Shown: positions 6,416-13,784, numbered from the stretch's first letter. The stretch is DNA of 14,397 nt from Hyphomonadaceae bacterium (GCA_025458365.1 JALOSP010000010.1:1-14397); one strand, 5' to 3'. Translations and numbers: made by a program. The notes: a model not told the origin generated them from the letters alone.

Positions 6416-8107
6416 TCAGATCTTGGTCAGCGCCTGCGCTGTGGGCGCCCAAGCCGTGGTGAACCGCGCGTCGGTGCTGGCGACGAAGGTTGGCGCAAAG
6501 ACCGTGTCCAGCCCGATGAAGGTGGCATTGGCCCGCTCTGGCGTCAGCTCCAGCAGGGTAAAGCCGCGCCGGGTCTGGGCGTTCCACAGCACATCTGCAT
6601 TGGCCTGATCGATCAGCCCGCCAAGCACATCACCCTCAAGCCCGATCTGGGCCAGCATGTCGCCGATCGACGGGCTGGTCACCGACGAACAGCCGAACTC
6701 CACCCCGACCAGATCGCCTGCTGCATCCCGCAACTGGTTGGCCCAGGCCGCATGGGTGTCTCCTGTGACCACAATGGTGCGCGCCGCCAGCGGTTTGGCC
6801 ACTGCAAACAGGGCCTCGCGCGCTGCCGGATAACCGTCCCAGGCATCCAGATTGAGCGGGATGCCCAGCCCGGATAGTTCGAAGAACGGAGCCGCCTGCG
6901 GGATCGCCGCCACGATCTGGGCCAGTGATTCAGCCGACAGGGCGGCCTTGAAGTCCGGCGACTTCACCTTGGCCATGATCACTTGATTGCCAAGCACATT
7001 CCATTTTGTGCCCTGTTGGCTGGCTGCTGTCATCCCTTCGGCGAGCCAGGCCTGCTGTGCAGGCCCCAGAAGCTGACGGCCCGGATCGTTCAGCCGGGTC
7101 ATGAAAGCCGCCAAGTCCGGCACAGGTCGCCCGTCCGGCCCTTGCGTGACTGTCAGGTCTTTTTCCAGATCGAAAGGCTCGGCCCGACCCAGAAGCCGTG
7201 TCTCCAGCATCGCGATGCGCGCCAGCTTGCCCCAGTCAAACCGCCGGTTGATGGCTTCAAACGCGCCACCCGGTGCGGGATCGCGGATCGGCATCCATTC
7301 ATAATAGGCCTTCAGCGCGGCAGCCTTGCGGTCGCTCCACGGGCCTTCGGTGGCGGGGTCGTGGTTCTGGGCGCCTGCCGTCCACGCGTCATTGCTGGTC
7401 TCGTGGTCATCCCAGGTGACGAGCCATGGGCATGCGGCGTGGGCAGCCTGCAAATCGGGGTCGCTGCGATACTGGCCATAGCGCTTGCGATAGTCGTCCA
7501 GTGACAGGATTTCGTGTGGCGGGTCGGGCACCCGGCCAACTTGTGCGCCGAATTGGGTGGCATAGCCGCCTTCGCCGTACTCGTAGATATAGTCGCCCAG
7601 ATGGAGCACGAGATCCACATCGCCCCGCGCGGCAATCGCCTGATAGACGTTGAAGAAGCCCGCCGGATAATTCGAGCAGGACACCACCGCCAGTCGCAAG
7701 CTGCCGGGCATTGCGCCATCCACCGCCGGGGCTGTCCGGGTCAGGCCGATGGGAGAGCGGATCGAGCCATAAGCAAAACGATAGTAGTAGGTCTGGCCGG
7801 GCCGCAGCCGGGTGACATCAACCTTCACGGTGAAATCGCGGGCGGCCTCGGCCACGGCCTCGCCCCGGCGGCTGATCCGGGCAAAGTCTGGTGTGGCGCT
7901 CAATTCCCAGCGCACTTGCAGGCGATGATTGTGACCAGGATCTGTCAAGCGGGTCCAGATGATCACCCGGTCGCTCAGCGGATCACCACTGGCAACGCCG
8001 TGCTGGAAAATCCCATCATGGGCGTGGCCTTCATGGGCCGCGGAGGCGGTGCAGGCTGCTGCGCCAATCACCATGCCCGCCAATGTGCCGCGTCGGGTTG
8101 CTGCCAT
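6416..8107 (-). CDS. phoD: PhoD-family alkaline phosphatase / phosphodiesterase
   Basis: PhoD enzymes are secreted Ca/Fe-dependent phosphatases that release phosphate from mono- and diesters. The 563-residue product starts MAATRRGTLAGMVIGAAACTASAA, an N-terminal signal with a twin-arginine pair consistent with Tat export. An Ig-like N-terminal PhoD domain spans about 32-128, and the metallophosphatase domain about 135-540. Active-site signatures are VVSCSNYPAGFFNVY with the metal-binding Cys144, LHLGDYIYEYG with Asp172 and Tyr173, WDDHETSND at 232-240, and VVTGDTHAAW with GDTH at 449-452. The ATG at 8107 is chosen over an in-frame ATG at 8152 because GGAG lies 8 nt upstream and the signal then sits at the N-terminus. 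A plausible Pho box lies upstream at 8227-8244. Substrate preference cannot be read from sequence. Confidence 0.93.
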   Translation of the reverse strand: MAATRRGTLAGMVIGAAACTASAAHEGHAHDGIFQHGVASGDPLSDRVIIWTRLTDPGHNHRLQVRWELSATPDFARISRRGEAVAEAARDFTVKVDVTRLRPGQTYYYRFAYGSIRSPIGLTRTAPAVDGAMPGSLRLAVVSCSNYPAGFFNVYQAIAARGDVDLVLHLGDYIYEYGEGGYATQFGAQVGRVPDPPHEILSLDDYRKRYGQYRSDPDLQAAHAACPWLVTWDDHETSNDAWTAGAQNHDPATEGPWSDRKAAALKAYYEWMPIRDPAPGGAFEAINRRFDWGKLARIAMLETRLLGRAEPFDLEKDLTVTQGPDGRPVPDLAAFMTRLNDPGRQLLGPAQQAWLAEGMTAASQQGTKWNVLGNQVIMAKVKSPDFKAALSAESLAQIVAAIPQAAPFFELSGLGIPLNLDAWDGYPAAREALFAVAKPLAARTIVVTGDTHAAWANQLRDAAGDLVGVEFGCSSVTSPSIGDMLAQIGLEGDVLGGLIDQANADVLWNAQTRRGFTLLELTPERANATFIGLDTVFAPTFVASTDARFTTAWAPTAQALTKI

Positions 8108-8196
8108 GATCGTTTCTCCGGTTACCGTCGGCATCAGCTTACGAGCAGTCATGGCCAGACTCCATCCCCGGCTTGGGATTGGTGCTGCGCCCTAAG

Positions 8197-8227
8197 CCGC
8201 TCCGGCAACGGGCCTGTGTCGGAGCGG
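8197..8227. repeat. Hairpin in the phoD-tag divergent region
   Basis: CCGCTCCG (8197-8204) and CGGAGCGG (8220-8227) form a perfect 8-bp stem with a 15-nt loop. It abuts the Pho-box-like site and would lie in the phoD leader if transcription starts near there. No T-run follows on either strand. Confidence 0.5.
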
Positions 8228-8244
8228 TGACTGGTTGGTGACAG
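8227..8244 (-). promoter_or_regulatory. Putative Pho box upstream of phoD
   Basis: On the - strand the site reads CTGTCAC-CAAC-CAGTCAC: two 7-bp direct repeats with 4-bp spacing, the layout of PhoB binding sites (consensus CTGTCAT-4-CTGTCAT). It is oriented toward phoD, about 120 bp before the start codon. The first repeat matches 6 of 7 and the second 5 of 7. No strong -10 is evident downstream. Confidence 0.5.
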
Positions 8245-8340
8245 GCGGCGTGCAAGCCGATGCTTGCCTCTGTCAGGCAGACTCTGGCGCTGCGGCTTGA
8301 AATCCGCCATCAGAGGAACAACACGGAGGCGAGGGTTCGG

Positions 8341-8952
8341 GTGCAGGGGGACGGTCAGATCGACGGGCACGGGACCCGATGTGGCTGGGTGAACCAGGTC
8401 GATGCATTGTATTGCGCCTATCACGACACCGAATGGGGCGTGCCGGTTCTTGACTCGCGGGCGCTGTGGGAATTGTCAGTGCTGGAAAGCTTTCAGGCAG
8501 GGCTGGCCTGGATCACCATCCTGCGCAAGCGTGAGGCGTTCCGGGTAGCCTTTGGCGGGTTTGACCCGCATCAGGTGTCCGCATTCACCGAGGCTGATGT
8601 GACGAGGCTCCTGGGCGATGCTGGCATCGTGCGTTCCCGCGCCAAGATCGAGGCGGCGGTCGCCTCGGCCCGTGTCTGGTGTGCAATGGAGGCACGGGGA
8701 GAGAGTTTCTCTGCGCTGGTCTGGGATGTGGTCGATGGCAGGCCGATCCAGAACGCCTGGCGCTCGTTTCGCGATGCACCGGTGGCGACACCGGCATCAG
8801 AGCGCCTGTCAGGCCGCTTGAAGGAGAAGGGCTGGAAATTCTTTGGCCCGGTGATCGCCTATGCCTTCATGCAGGCTGCCGGGCTGGTGAACGACCATGA
8901 AGTGGGATGCCCGCGCCATGCCCCGGTGCGCGCCATTGGGGAAGCGCTGTGA
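8341..8952 (+). CDS. tag: DNA-3-methyladenine glycosylase I
   Basis: Tag removes 3-methyladenine from alkylated DNA, starting base excision repair in the cytoplasm. From the GTG at 8341 the product has 203 residues, slightly longer than the usual ~190. The zinc site of the family is complete: Cys14 (TRCGWV), His28 (CAYHDTEWGVP), and His186 with Cys190 in NDHEVGCPRH. The base-recognition segment LESFQAGLAWITILRKR contains the conserved Glu49 and Trp57. KGWKFFGPVIAYAFMQAAGLVNDH is also typical in its spaced residues. GTG 8341 is chosen because GAGGG and GGAGG lie 5 and 11 nt upstream and because frames reaching back to 8260 add residues unlike the family. The stop overlaps the next gene as GTGA, so the two are probably co-expressed. 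Confidence 0.94.
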   Translation: MQGDGQIDGHGTRCGWVNQVDALYCAYHDTEWGVPVLDSRALWELSVLESFQAGLAWITILRKREAFRVAFGGFDPHQVSAFTEADVTRLLGDAGIVRSRAKIEAAVASARVWCAMEARGESFSALVWDVVDGRPIQNAWRSFRDAPVATPASERLSGRLKEKGWKFFGPVIAYAFMQAAGLVNDHEVGCPRHAPVRAIGEAL

Positions 8953-10007
8953 GCGACAGCGACCTGGATGATCTTGAGCCCGACATCGGGCTTGGGGAAT
9001 CGCAGGCTGACGGCTTCGGCGAAGTCGTGGCAGCGCCTGAAGCCGCTGGAGAGCGGCTCGACCGGTTCTTGTCGGATGCTTTTCCAGCCTTGTCCCGTTC
9101 GCGCCTCAAAATCCTGATCGAAAAGGGCCGGGTCACGGTCAACGGGACACTGATCACCCATGTGTCGGCCAAGGTCGAGACGGGGGCCACCTATGCGGTG
9201 ATGATCCCGGCACCCGAACCGGCAGAGCCTGAGGGCGAAGACATCCCGCTATCGATCCTGTTCGAGGATGCCCATGTGCTGGTAATCGACAAGCCTGCGG
9301 GCCTGTCGGTCCATCCGGCGCCGGGAAACTGGAGCGGCACGCTGGTCAATGCGGTGCTGTTTCATTGCGGGGCCGATCTGGCCGCAGTGGGCGCCACGGG
9401 CAGGCCCGGCATCGTCCACCGGCTCGACAAGGACACCAGCGGGGTGATGGTGGTGTGCAAGAGCGCGTTTGCGCTGGGGTCATTGGGCCAGCAGTTCCAG
9501 GTGCGCAGCGTGGACCGCACCTATCAGGCCTTCTGCGTGGGTGAGCCAAAGGCGCCCTTTGGCCTGAATGGCCGGATCGAGGCGAGGCTCGGTCGCGATC
9601 CGCACAACCGCAAGAAGATGGCCGTGCTGCCCGCCCATGCCACAGCCGGCAAAAGTGCCGTCACCCACTACAAGACCACTGCCCGGTTCGCACCCGGCGA
9701 AGGCCACAATGGCGGCGCACTCGCCAGCGCCATCACCTGCAAGCTGGAAACCGGGCGCACCCATCAGGTCCGCGTCCACATGGCCCACGCCGGAGCCCCG
9801 CTGATCGGTGATCCGGTCTATGGCGACACGCGCAGCCAGCGGCTGTTGCAAGCCCGCCTGCCCGAAACCGCCCGCCTGACCCGACAGGCCCTGCACGCGG
9901 CAACCCTCGCCTTCACCCACCCCGCGACCAGCGAACGCCTGTCTTTTGCGGCACCCTTGCCTGATGACATGGCACGGCTCGAGGCGGCGCTGAGGGGATG
10001 GGCTTAA
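8949..10007 (+). CDS. rluD: RluA/RluD-family 23S rRNA pseudouridine synthase
   Basis: This family converts specific uridines of 23S rRNA to pseudouridine; the RluD branch modifies helix 69. From GTG 8949 the product has 352 residues. An acidic N-terminal stretch precedes an S4 RNA-binding domain at about 35-85 (ERLDRFLSDAFPALSRSRLK, IEKGRVTVNG). The catalytic domain follows at about 100-335, with VLVIDKPAGLSVHPAPGN, GIVHRLDKDTSGVMVV containing the catalytic Asp160, and the late motifs LETGRTHQVRVHMAH and PLIGDPVYGD. The GTG overlaps the tag TGA (GTGA at 8949-8952); a longer frame from 8907 would run far into tag. RluD versus a paralogue such as RluA or RluC cannot be settled by eye, but the S4 domain and length favour RluD. 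Confidence 0.9.
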   Translation: MSDSDLDDLEPDIGLGESQADGFGEVVAAPEAAGERLDRFLSDAFPALSRSRLKILIEKGRVTVNGTLITHVSAKVETGATYAVMIPAPEPAEPEGEDIPLSILFEDAHVLVIDKPAGLSVHPAPGNWSGTLVNAVLFHCGADLAAVGATGRPGIVHRLDKDTSGVMVVCKSAFALGSLGQQFQVRSVDRTYQAFCVGEPKAPFGLNGRIEARLGRDPHNRKKMAVLPAHATAGKSAVTHYKTTARFAPGEGHNGGALASAITCKLETGRTHQVRVHMAHAGAPLIGDPVYGDTRSQRLLQARLPETARLTRQALHAATLAFTHPATSERLSFAAPLPDDMARLEAALRGWA

Positions 10008-10162
10008 GTCTTCCCCCGTCTCACGGGGGAAGTCCCGACGCACAGCGGCGGGGATGGGGGAGACTGGGAAATGCGCCAAGTTTGAAAGCAGAGCGCCTTG
10101 CACAGTCAGCCCCCTCCGGCCCTGTGGACCACCTCCCACACTTCGCGGGGGAGGACTTACCC
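10008..10162. repeat. Palindromic repeat element between convergent rluD and a small - strand gene
   Basis: This gene-free spacer is filled by hairpins: CTTCCCCCGT-ctc-ACGGGGGAAG at 10010-10032 (a 10-bp perfect stem) and, at the far end, CCTCCC near 10132 pairing with GGGAGG near 10149. Internal parts are less regular (gatgggggagact, cagccccctccgg). It has the same G5/C5 hairpin-ended layout as the element in virB9, but the inner sequence differs. No T-tracts follow, but a role as a shared termination region for the two converging genes is plausible. Confidence 0.65.
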
Positions 10163-10504
10163 TCAGGCTTGATACCCCACAACCGAACCGGTCGCCGGGC
10201 TCCAGATCACGCGGGCGCGGCGGATTTTGTTGATGGCAAACCCCAGCCGGGCACGCATCCTGTCGGACGCCAGCAGGGCTTGTGAAAAGCTCAAGGCCAC
10301 GCGACCGTCGCCCAGATCGGTTTCCAGATCGGCGTGCTGCAGCACAAACCCGATCATCCGGGCGGACAGCGGCTTGCGTGACGCCGGTTGCCGGGCGGAT
10401 GGTTTCGCTGGTGCGGGAAACGGGAAGAACAGGCCGGAAACTGGGCCAGCATTGCGCTTGGCGGGGGTGGCGGTGACGTCGATGATCCGGGCGTTTGCGG
10501 GCAT
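10163..10504 (-). CDS. Small protein of unknown function with hairpin-occluded ribosome binding site
   Basis: I do not recognise this 113-residue protein. Residues 1-48 are Pro/Ala-rich and basic (PFPAPAKPSARQPASRKPLS), likely disordered. Residues 49-113 look folded, with MIGFVLQHADLETDLGDGRVALSFSQALLASDRMRARLGFAI in overlapping order, followed by IRRARVIWSPATGSVVGYQA. There is no signal peptide or membrane helix. The ATG at 10504 is chosen over the in-frame ATG at 10555 because AGGAG lies 9 nt upstream. That AGGAG is part of a perfect 10-bp hairpin (10510-10534), so initiation may be conditional. The gene lies 66 bp downstream of the histidine kinase on the same strand and could be co-transcribed. 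Coding is supported by the open frame and RBS, not by homology. Confidence 0.7.
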   Translation of the reverse strand: MPANARIIDVTATPAKRNAGPVSGLFFPFPAPAKPSARQPASRKPLSARMIGFVLQHADLETDLGDGRVALSFSQALLASDRMRARLGFAINKIRRARVIWSPATGSVVGYQA

Positions 10505-10509
10505 GATGT

Positions 10510-10534
10510 TCTTCTCCTGTCTGGCAGGAGAAGA
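10510..10534 (-). promoter_or_regulatory. Hairpin sequestering the Shine-Dalgarno of the 10163-10504 gene
   Basis: In the - strand transcript TCTTCTCCTG (10534-10525), a 5-nt loop and CAGGAGAAGA (10519-10510) form a perfect 10-bp stem. The 3' arm contains the AGGAG that serves the ATG at 10504. The first arm is an exact anti-Shine-Dalgarno. No U-run follows, so it is not an obvious terminator. Confidence 0.7.
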
Positions 10535-10570
10535 CCTATCAGCCGATTGCGTCAAACACGGACGTGAGGT

Positions 10571-12313
10571 TCAGGCCGCGTGCTGCTTCTGGCCCCAGTG
10601 CAGCAGCATGGCGCCCAGACGGTCGGGGTCCAGTGGCTTGGTGATGAAATCGTCCATCCCGGCGGCCACGCAGGCCCGGCGGTCTTCTTCCATGGCAGCA
10701 GCGGTGAGCGCGACAATCGGCGTGGCCCCGACCCGGCCGCCGGCGGCCCGGATCGCGCGGGTGGCGTCATAGCCGTCCATCACCGGCATGTGGACGTCCA
10801 TCAGCACCAGATCATAAGGCCCATCCTGCAGCGCAGCCACGGCTTCTGCACCATTGGCGACGCTGACCACCGTGCAGCCTGACCGGGCCAGCAGCGAGCG
10901 GGCGAGCAGCGCATTGACCGGATTGTCTTCAGCCAGCAGCACCCGCAGACCGGTGACTTGCACCGGCTCCACCGCGCGCTCGTCATTGGCTGCAGGTGCG
11001 GTGGCGGCTGCATCGGCATCACCCAGCACCAGCGCCACCCGCTCGATCACCGAGGCGATGCGCAATGGCTTGATCAGATAGGCGGCGGCACCATCGGCCC
11101 GATAGGTCTCGATGAGGTCTCGACGCTCCTGCGGGATCAGCACGACGGCTGGCACCCTGCCCGCCACGAAGGCGCTTCCTGCCCCATCATCGGCATGGTC
11201 CACCAGCACGAGCGAGGTCCGTCGTGGCAGGGATGACCCGCTCACCCGCTCTACGATGGCGCCACAGGCGCCCAGATTGGTGGACAGTGCCTCGAACAGG
11301 ATGTCGGACACCGTAACCACCGCAATCCGGCGTTGGGCCAGGGCCGGGCGGGAGACGGACGCCGGCGCCACTGTTTCAAGCGGGATTTCGGCCCAGAACA
11401 GGCTCCCAGCACCAGCGGCACGTTCAGCCACGCCCACTGTGCCGCCCATGGCCTCGGCCAGCTTGCGCACGATGGCCAGCCCCAGCCCGGTGCCGCCAAA
11501 CTGCCGGGTGTGGGAGCTGTCAGCCTGGGCGAATTCGTCGAAGATCGTCTCGGTCTTGTCTGCGGGGATCCCGATCCCGGTGTCTTCCACCGTAAACCGC
11601 AAGCCACCGTCCCGCGTCGGGGCAATGCCCAGCAGCACCCCGCCACTCGACGTGAACTTGACCGCATTGGAGGCCAGATTGAGGATGATCTGGCGCAACC
11701 GCCCATCATCGCCCCTCACCATGGCAGGCACCCCGGCATGGGCGGCGACCGCGATCTCCAGCCCCTTTTCCTGCGCCCGTGGCGCGCATAATTCGGCGAC
11801 CGACTGCAGGGTGGCGACTGGTGAAAAGTCGATGGTTTCCAGTTCGATCTTGCCGCTCTGCAGCTTGGCATAATCGAGGATGTCATTGAGCAGGCCCAAC
11901 AGATGCTGGCCGCTATCCTGCACGGCTGTCAGCCAGCTGCGCTGGGCGCTGGTCAGCTCGGTCATGGCGATCAGGCCGGCCATGCCGATAATGCCGTTCA
12001 GCGGGGTGCGGATCTCGTGGCTCAGCGTGGCGAACAGCATGGTCTTGGCCAATGCGGTTTCATCGGCATCCGGGCGGAACAGGCCCAGCATTGTGCCATC
12101 GGGCAGATCGGCCATGTTCCAGCCGTGGCGGTGCTCGAACCACGGAGCAAAGGCACCGGGTGCGAGTGCGTCGCCGAACCGTGCCTGCGCGAGCCGATTG
12201 GCATTGATCACCCGACCGGTTGCCGTGGCCAGCACAGCACAATCAGGCAGATGGTCCAGAGCGACGGGGTGTGCGCTCGTGTCGGAAACGGGCGGGTCAG
12301 GCACGATGGTCAT
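10571..12313 (-). CDS. Soluble hybrid sensor histidine kinase with two receiver-like domains
   Basis: This two-component hybrid kinase has 580 residues and no transmembrane helix, so it should sense a cytoplasmic cue or partner. Residues about 15-82 resemble a short PAS-type module (LPDCAVLATATGRVINANRLA). The dimerisation domain has the H-box ATLSHEIRTPLNGIIG with phospho-accepting His99. The ATPase domain shows NLASNAVKFT (N-box, about 212-221), DTGIGIP (244-250) and GGTGLGLAI (273-281). A first receiver-like domain at about 328-432 keeps LVLVDHA and the YLIKP lysine but lacks the acidic pair at its start, so it may be inactive. A second, canonical receiver at 455-575 has LLAEDN, DLVLMDVHMPVMDG with Asp506, and ITKP. 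No Hpt domain or partner regulator is adjacent. The ATG at 12313 directly follows an 18-bp repeat (12314-12331). Confidence 0.93.
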   Translation of the reverse strand: MTIVPDPPVSDTSAHPVALDHLPDCAVLATATGRVINANRLAQARFGDALAPGAFAPWFEHRHGWNMADLPDGTMLGLFRPDADETALAKTMLFATLSHEIRTPLNGIIGMAGLIAMTELTSAQRSWLTAVQDSGQHLLGLLNDILDYAKLQSGKIELETIDFSPVATLQSVAELCAPRAQEKGLEIAVAAHAGVPAMVRGDDGRLRQIILNLASNAVKFTSSGGVLLGIAPTRDGGLRFTVEDTGIGIPADKTETIFDEFAQADSSHTRQFGGTGLGLAIVRKLAEAMGGTVGVAERAAGAGSLFWAEIPLETVAPASVSRPALAQRRIAVVTVSDILFEALSTNLGACGAIVERVSGSSLPRRTSLVLVDHADDGAGSAFVAGRVPAVVLIPQERRDLIETYRADGAAAYLIKPLRIASVIERVALVLGDADAAATAPAANDERAVEPVQVTGLRVLLAEDNPVNALLARSLLARSGCTVVSVANGAEAVAALQDGPYDLVLMDVHMPVMDGYDATRAIRAAGGRVGATPIVALTAAAMEEDRRACVAAGMDDFITKPLDPDRLGAMLLHWGQKQHAA

Positions 12314-12331
12314 GCCTGCCAGCCTTAGCGC
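12314..12331 (-). repeat. 18-bp repeat abutting the histidine kinase start, copy 1
   Basis: Read on the - strand, GCGCTAAGGCTGGCAGGC ends exactly at the kinase start codon. An identical copy lies at 13767-13784, upstream of the SCP2 gene on the same strand. The CTAAGG core could be a -10 element of a short-leader or leaderless promoter, but this is speculative. Confidence 0.5.
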
Positions 12332-12367
12332 CTAGCTGTTAAGGAAAGCTGGGCAGACGCACGACTT

Positions 12368-12409
12368 CAGGCCAGTGAAGGGGCAGGCCAGTGCAGGGTC
12401 AGGCCAGTG
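12368..12409. repeat. Three tandem 16-bp repeats at the 3' end of the hydrolase gene
   Basis: CAGGCCAGTG occurs three times with a 16-bp period (12368, 12384, 12400), followed by AAGGGG, CAGGGT and a partial unit. The stop codon of the - strand hydrolase gene (12399-12401) lies at the junction of the second and third units, so the gene's last codons belong to the repeat. Confidence 0.75.
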
Positions 12410-13358
12410 CCGTTTCGACAAAGCTGTCGAAATGCTCCCAGAAGCGGGCAGTCAGGTCAGGCCGTTCGTGCAATACCTCGTGCTTGGCACCCTCGACAAT
12501 CCGCAGCCGGGCCTTGGGCAACTGGCCCGCGATCCGCACATGGCTGGCATTGTCCACCACGGTGTCGGCTGCGCCGCTGACCACCATCACCGGGATATCC
12601 AGCGTGGCCAGCCGGGCAGGCGTCAGGCTGTCGAACAGTCGATAGGCCTGCACCAACCAGCCATTGGTGGGCCCGCCGATCTGCAAGGCAGGCTCGCTCA
12701 CGAACAATGCGTTGTTGCGGGCAAGTTTCGCAGGATCATGGGTGACCGCATTGCCCTCGAACGGCTCTGGCGCCCAGACTGTCGGTGTCGTGACCGCGAT
12801 GGCCTCACCCCGGCCTGCAGTGGCAAAGCCGGTCGCGATCCAGCGCGCACCGGGGATGGCCTGCAGCCCCCACATCGGCGCGCTGAACACGGCGGCCTTC
12901 ACGCCTGGCAGCTGACGCTCCAGCAAGGCTTGCAGGCCGATCGCGCCCCCCATGGAATGACACAGCAACAGGCGCGGCTCCGGCAGGCTGGCGGCATGGG
13001 CAGCCACGGCCAGGCCCAGATGCTCGGCGGCCAGCGCAAAGCTGTCCATGTGTCCCGCCATCGGATTGCCGGTCAGCCGGTCAGACCAGCCCTGCCCGCG
13101 CTGATCGACAATCAGGACCGCAAAACCGCGCTGGAGCAAGGCCAGCGCAGTATCGGCGTGCTTCTCGATGTATTCGGTACGCCCCGGCGAGATGATCACC
13201 GAACCGCGCGGCTTCTGGCCACGCTTCAATTTCGGTAAAACCAGAGCAACGCGGATGGTCTTGCCAGCCGGGCCTGCAACCCGGCTGACAGCAATGCCCC
13301 CTCTGGAGGCACTGTCCAGCGCTTCCACCAGCGGATCACTGACCAGTTGTGCGTCCAT
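12399..13358 (-). CDS. Alpha/beta hydrolase, lysophospholipase (PldB/monoglyceride lipase) type
   Basis: This is a serine hydrolase of the Hydrolase_4/serine aminopeptidase S33 group, likely acting on lysophospholipids or monoacylglycerols. The 319-residue product shows the PldB-like signature GRTEYIEKHADTALALLQRGF and VDQRGQGWSDR. The nucleophile elbow is CHSMGGA with Ser135, in place of the common GHSMGG. The likely Asp265 (SGAADTVVD) and His293 (EGAKHEVLHE) complete the triad. A cap region with PMWGL and an Arg/Trp-rich stretch fits the family. There is no signal peptide. It starts 30 bp after the SCP2 gene on the same strand, so the two probably form an operon linked to lipid turnover. 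A weak GGA lies 9 nt before the ATG. The 3' end is embedded in a 16-bp tandem repeat. Confidence 0.9.
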   Translation of the reverse strand: MDAQLVSDPLVEALDSASRGGIAVSRVAGPAGKTIRVALVLPKLKRGQKPRGSVIISPGRTEYIEKHADTALALLQRGFAVLIVDQRGQGWSDRLTGNPMAGHMDSFALAAEHLGLAVAAHAASLPEPRLLLCHSMGGAIGLQALLERQLPGVKAAVFSAPMWGLQAIPGARWIATGFATAGRGEAIAVTTPTVWAPEPFEGNAVTHDPAKLARNNALFVSEPALQIGGPTNGWLVQAYRLFDSLTPARLATLDIPVMVVSGAADTVVDNASHVRIAGQLPKARLRIVEGAKHEVLHERPDLTARFWEHFDSFVETALA

Positions 13359-13388
13359 CAGCGGTTCCGTCTGGTGCGAGAGGTACGA

Positions 13389-13685
13389 TCAGCCGATGAT
13401 CGATTGCAGCTTCATGGCCACGCTCATGTCACCTTCGACCTTGAGCTTGCCGCTCATGAACATGTTCATGGCATTGGCGCGCCCTTCGGCCATGTCCACG
13501 AAATCAGCCATCGAGACCTTCAAGGTGCAGTCTGCAGGATTGTCATCGTTCGACACCGCATTGCCATTGTTGCCATCGAGATAGATCTTGCCGTCGTCGC
13601 CGAAGTCGAACTTGACCGTCTTGCCCAGTGGTGGCTTTTCGCCTGCGCCTGCAGCCATGGTCGCGGTGATGGTTTCCAGTGACAT
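13389..13685 (-). CDS. SCP2 sterol-transfer domain protein
   Basis: This is a stand-alone SCP2 domain protein of 98 residues. SCP2 folds bind sterols, fatty acyl chains or other lipids in a hydrophobic tunnel; the bacterial single-domain forms have no firmly established substrate. Family signs are VKFDFGDDGKIYLDG, DNPADCTLKVSMADFVDMAEGRANAMNMFMSGKLKVEGD spaced across 49-86, and a Met-rich C-terminus AMKLQSIIG. The ATG at 13685 is chosen because GGGAGG lies 7 nt before it and the domain starts there; the frame remains open upstream to 13886, but those residues do not resemble the family. It is followed after 30 bp by the lysophospholipase-like gene, suggesting a joint role in lipid handling. 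It is divergent from the TonB receptor at 14033. Confidence 0.9.
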   Translation of the reverse strand: MSLETITATMAAGAGEKPPLGKTVKFDFGDDGKIYLDGNNGNAVSNDDNPADCTLKVSMADFVDMAEGRANAMNMFMSGKLKVEGDMSVAMKLQSIIG

Positions 13686-13766
13686 TGATGTGCCTCCCTG
13701 TGGTTGCAAGCGGGCACCAGCGCCCGGCGCATGAGCATGTGCGCGGCCTCGTTGTCCGGGCAACGC

Positions 13767-13784
13767 GCCTGCCAGCCTTAGCGC
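13767..13784 (-). repeat. 18-bp repeat upstream of the SCP2 gene, copy 2
   Basis: This is identical to 12314-12331. Here it lies 82 bp before the SCP2 start codon and in the same orientation relative to the downstream gene. Confidence 0.5.

Noticed and set aside
8260..8340. Longer N-terminus for tag from 8260
   Set aside because: The extra residues do not resemble Tag proteins, and a good RBS precedes the GTG at 8341.
10008..10035. Rho-independent terminator for rluD
   Set aside because: The hairpin is strong but no T-tract follows on either strand; it fits better as an end of the palindromic element.
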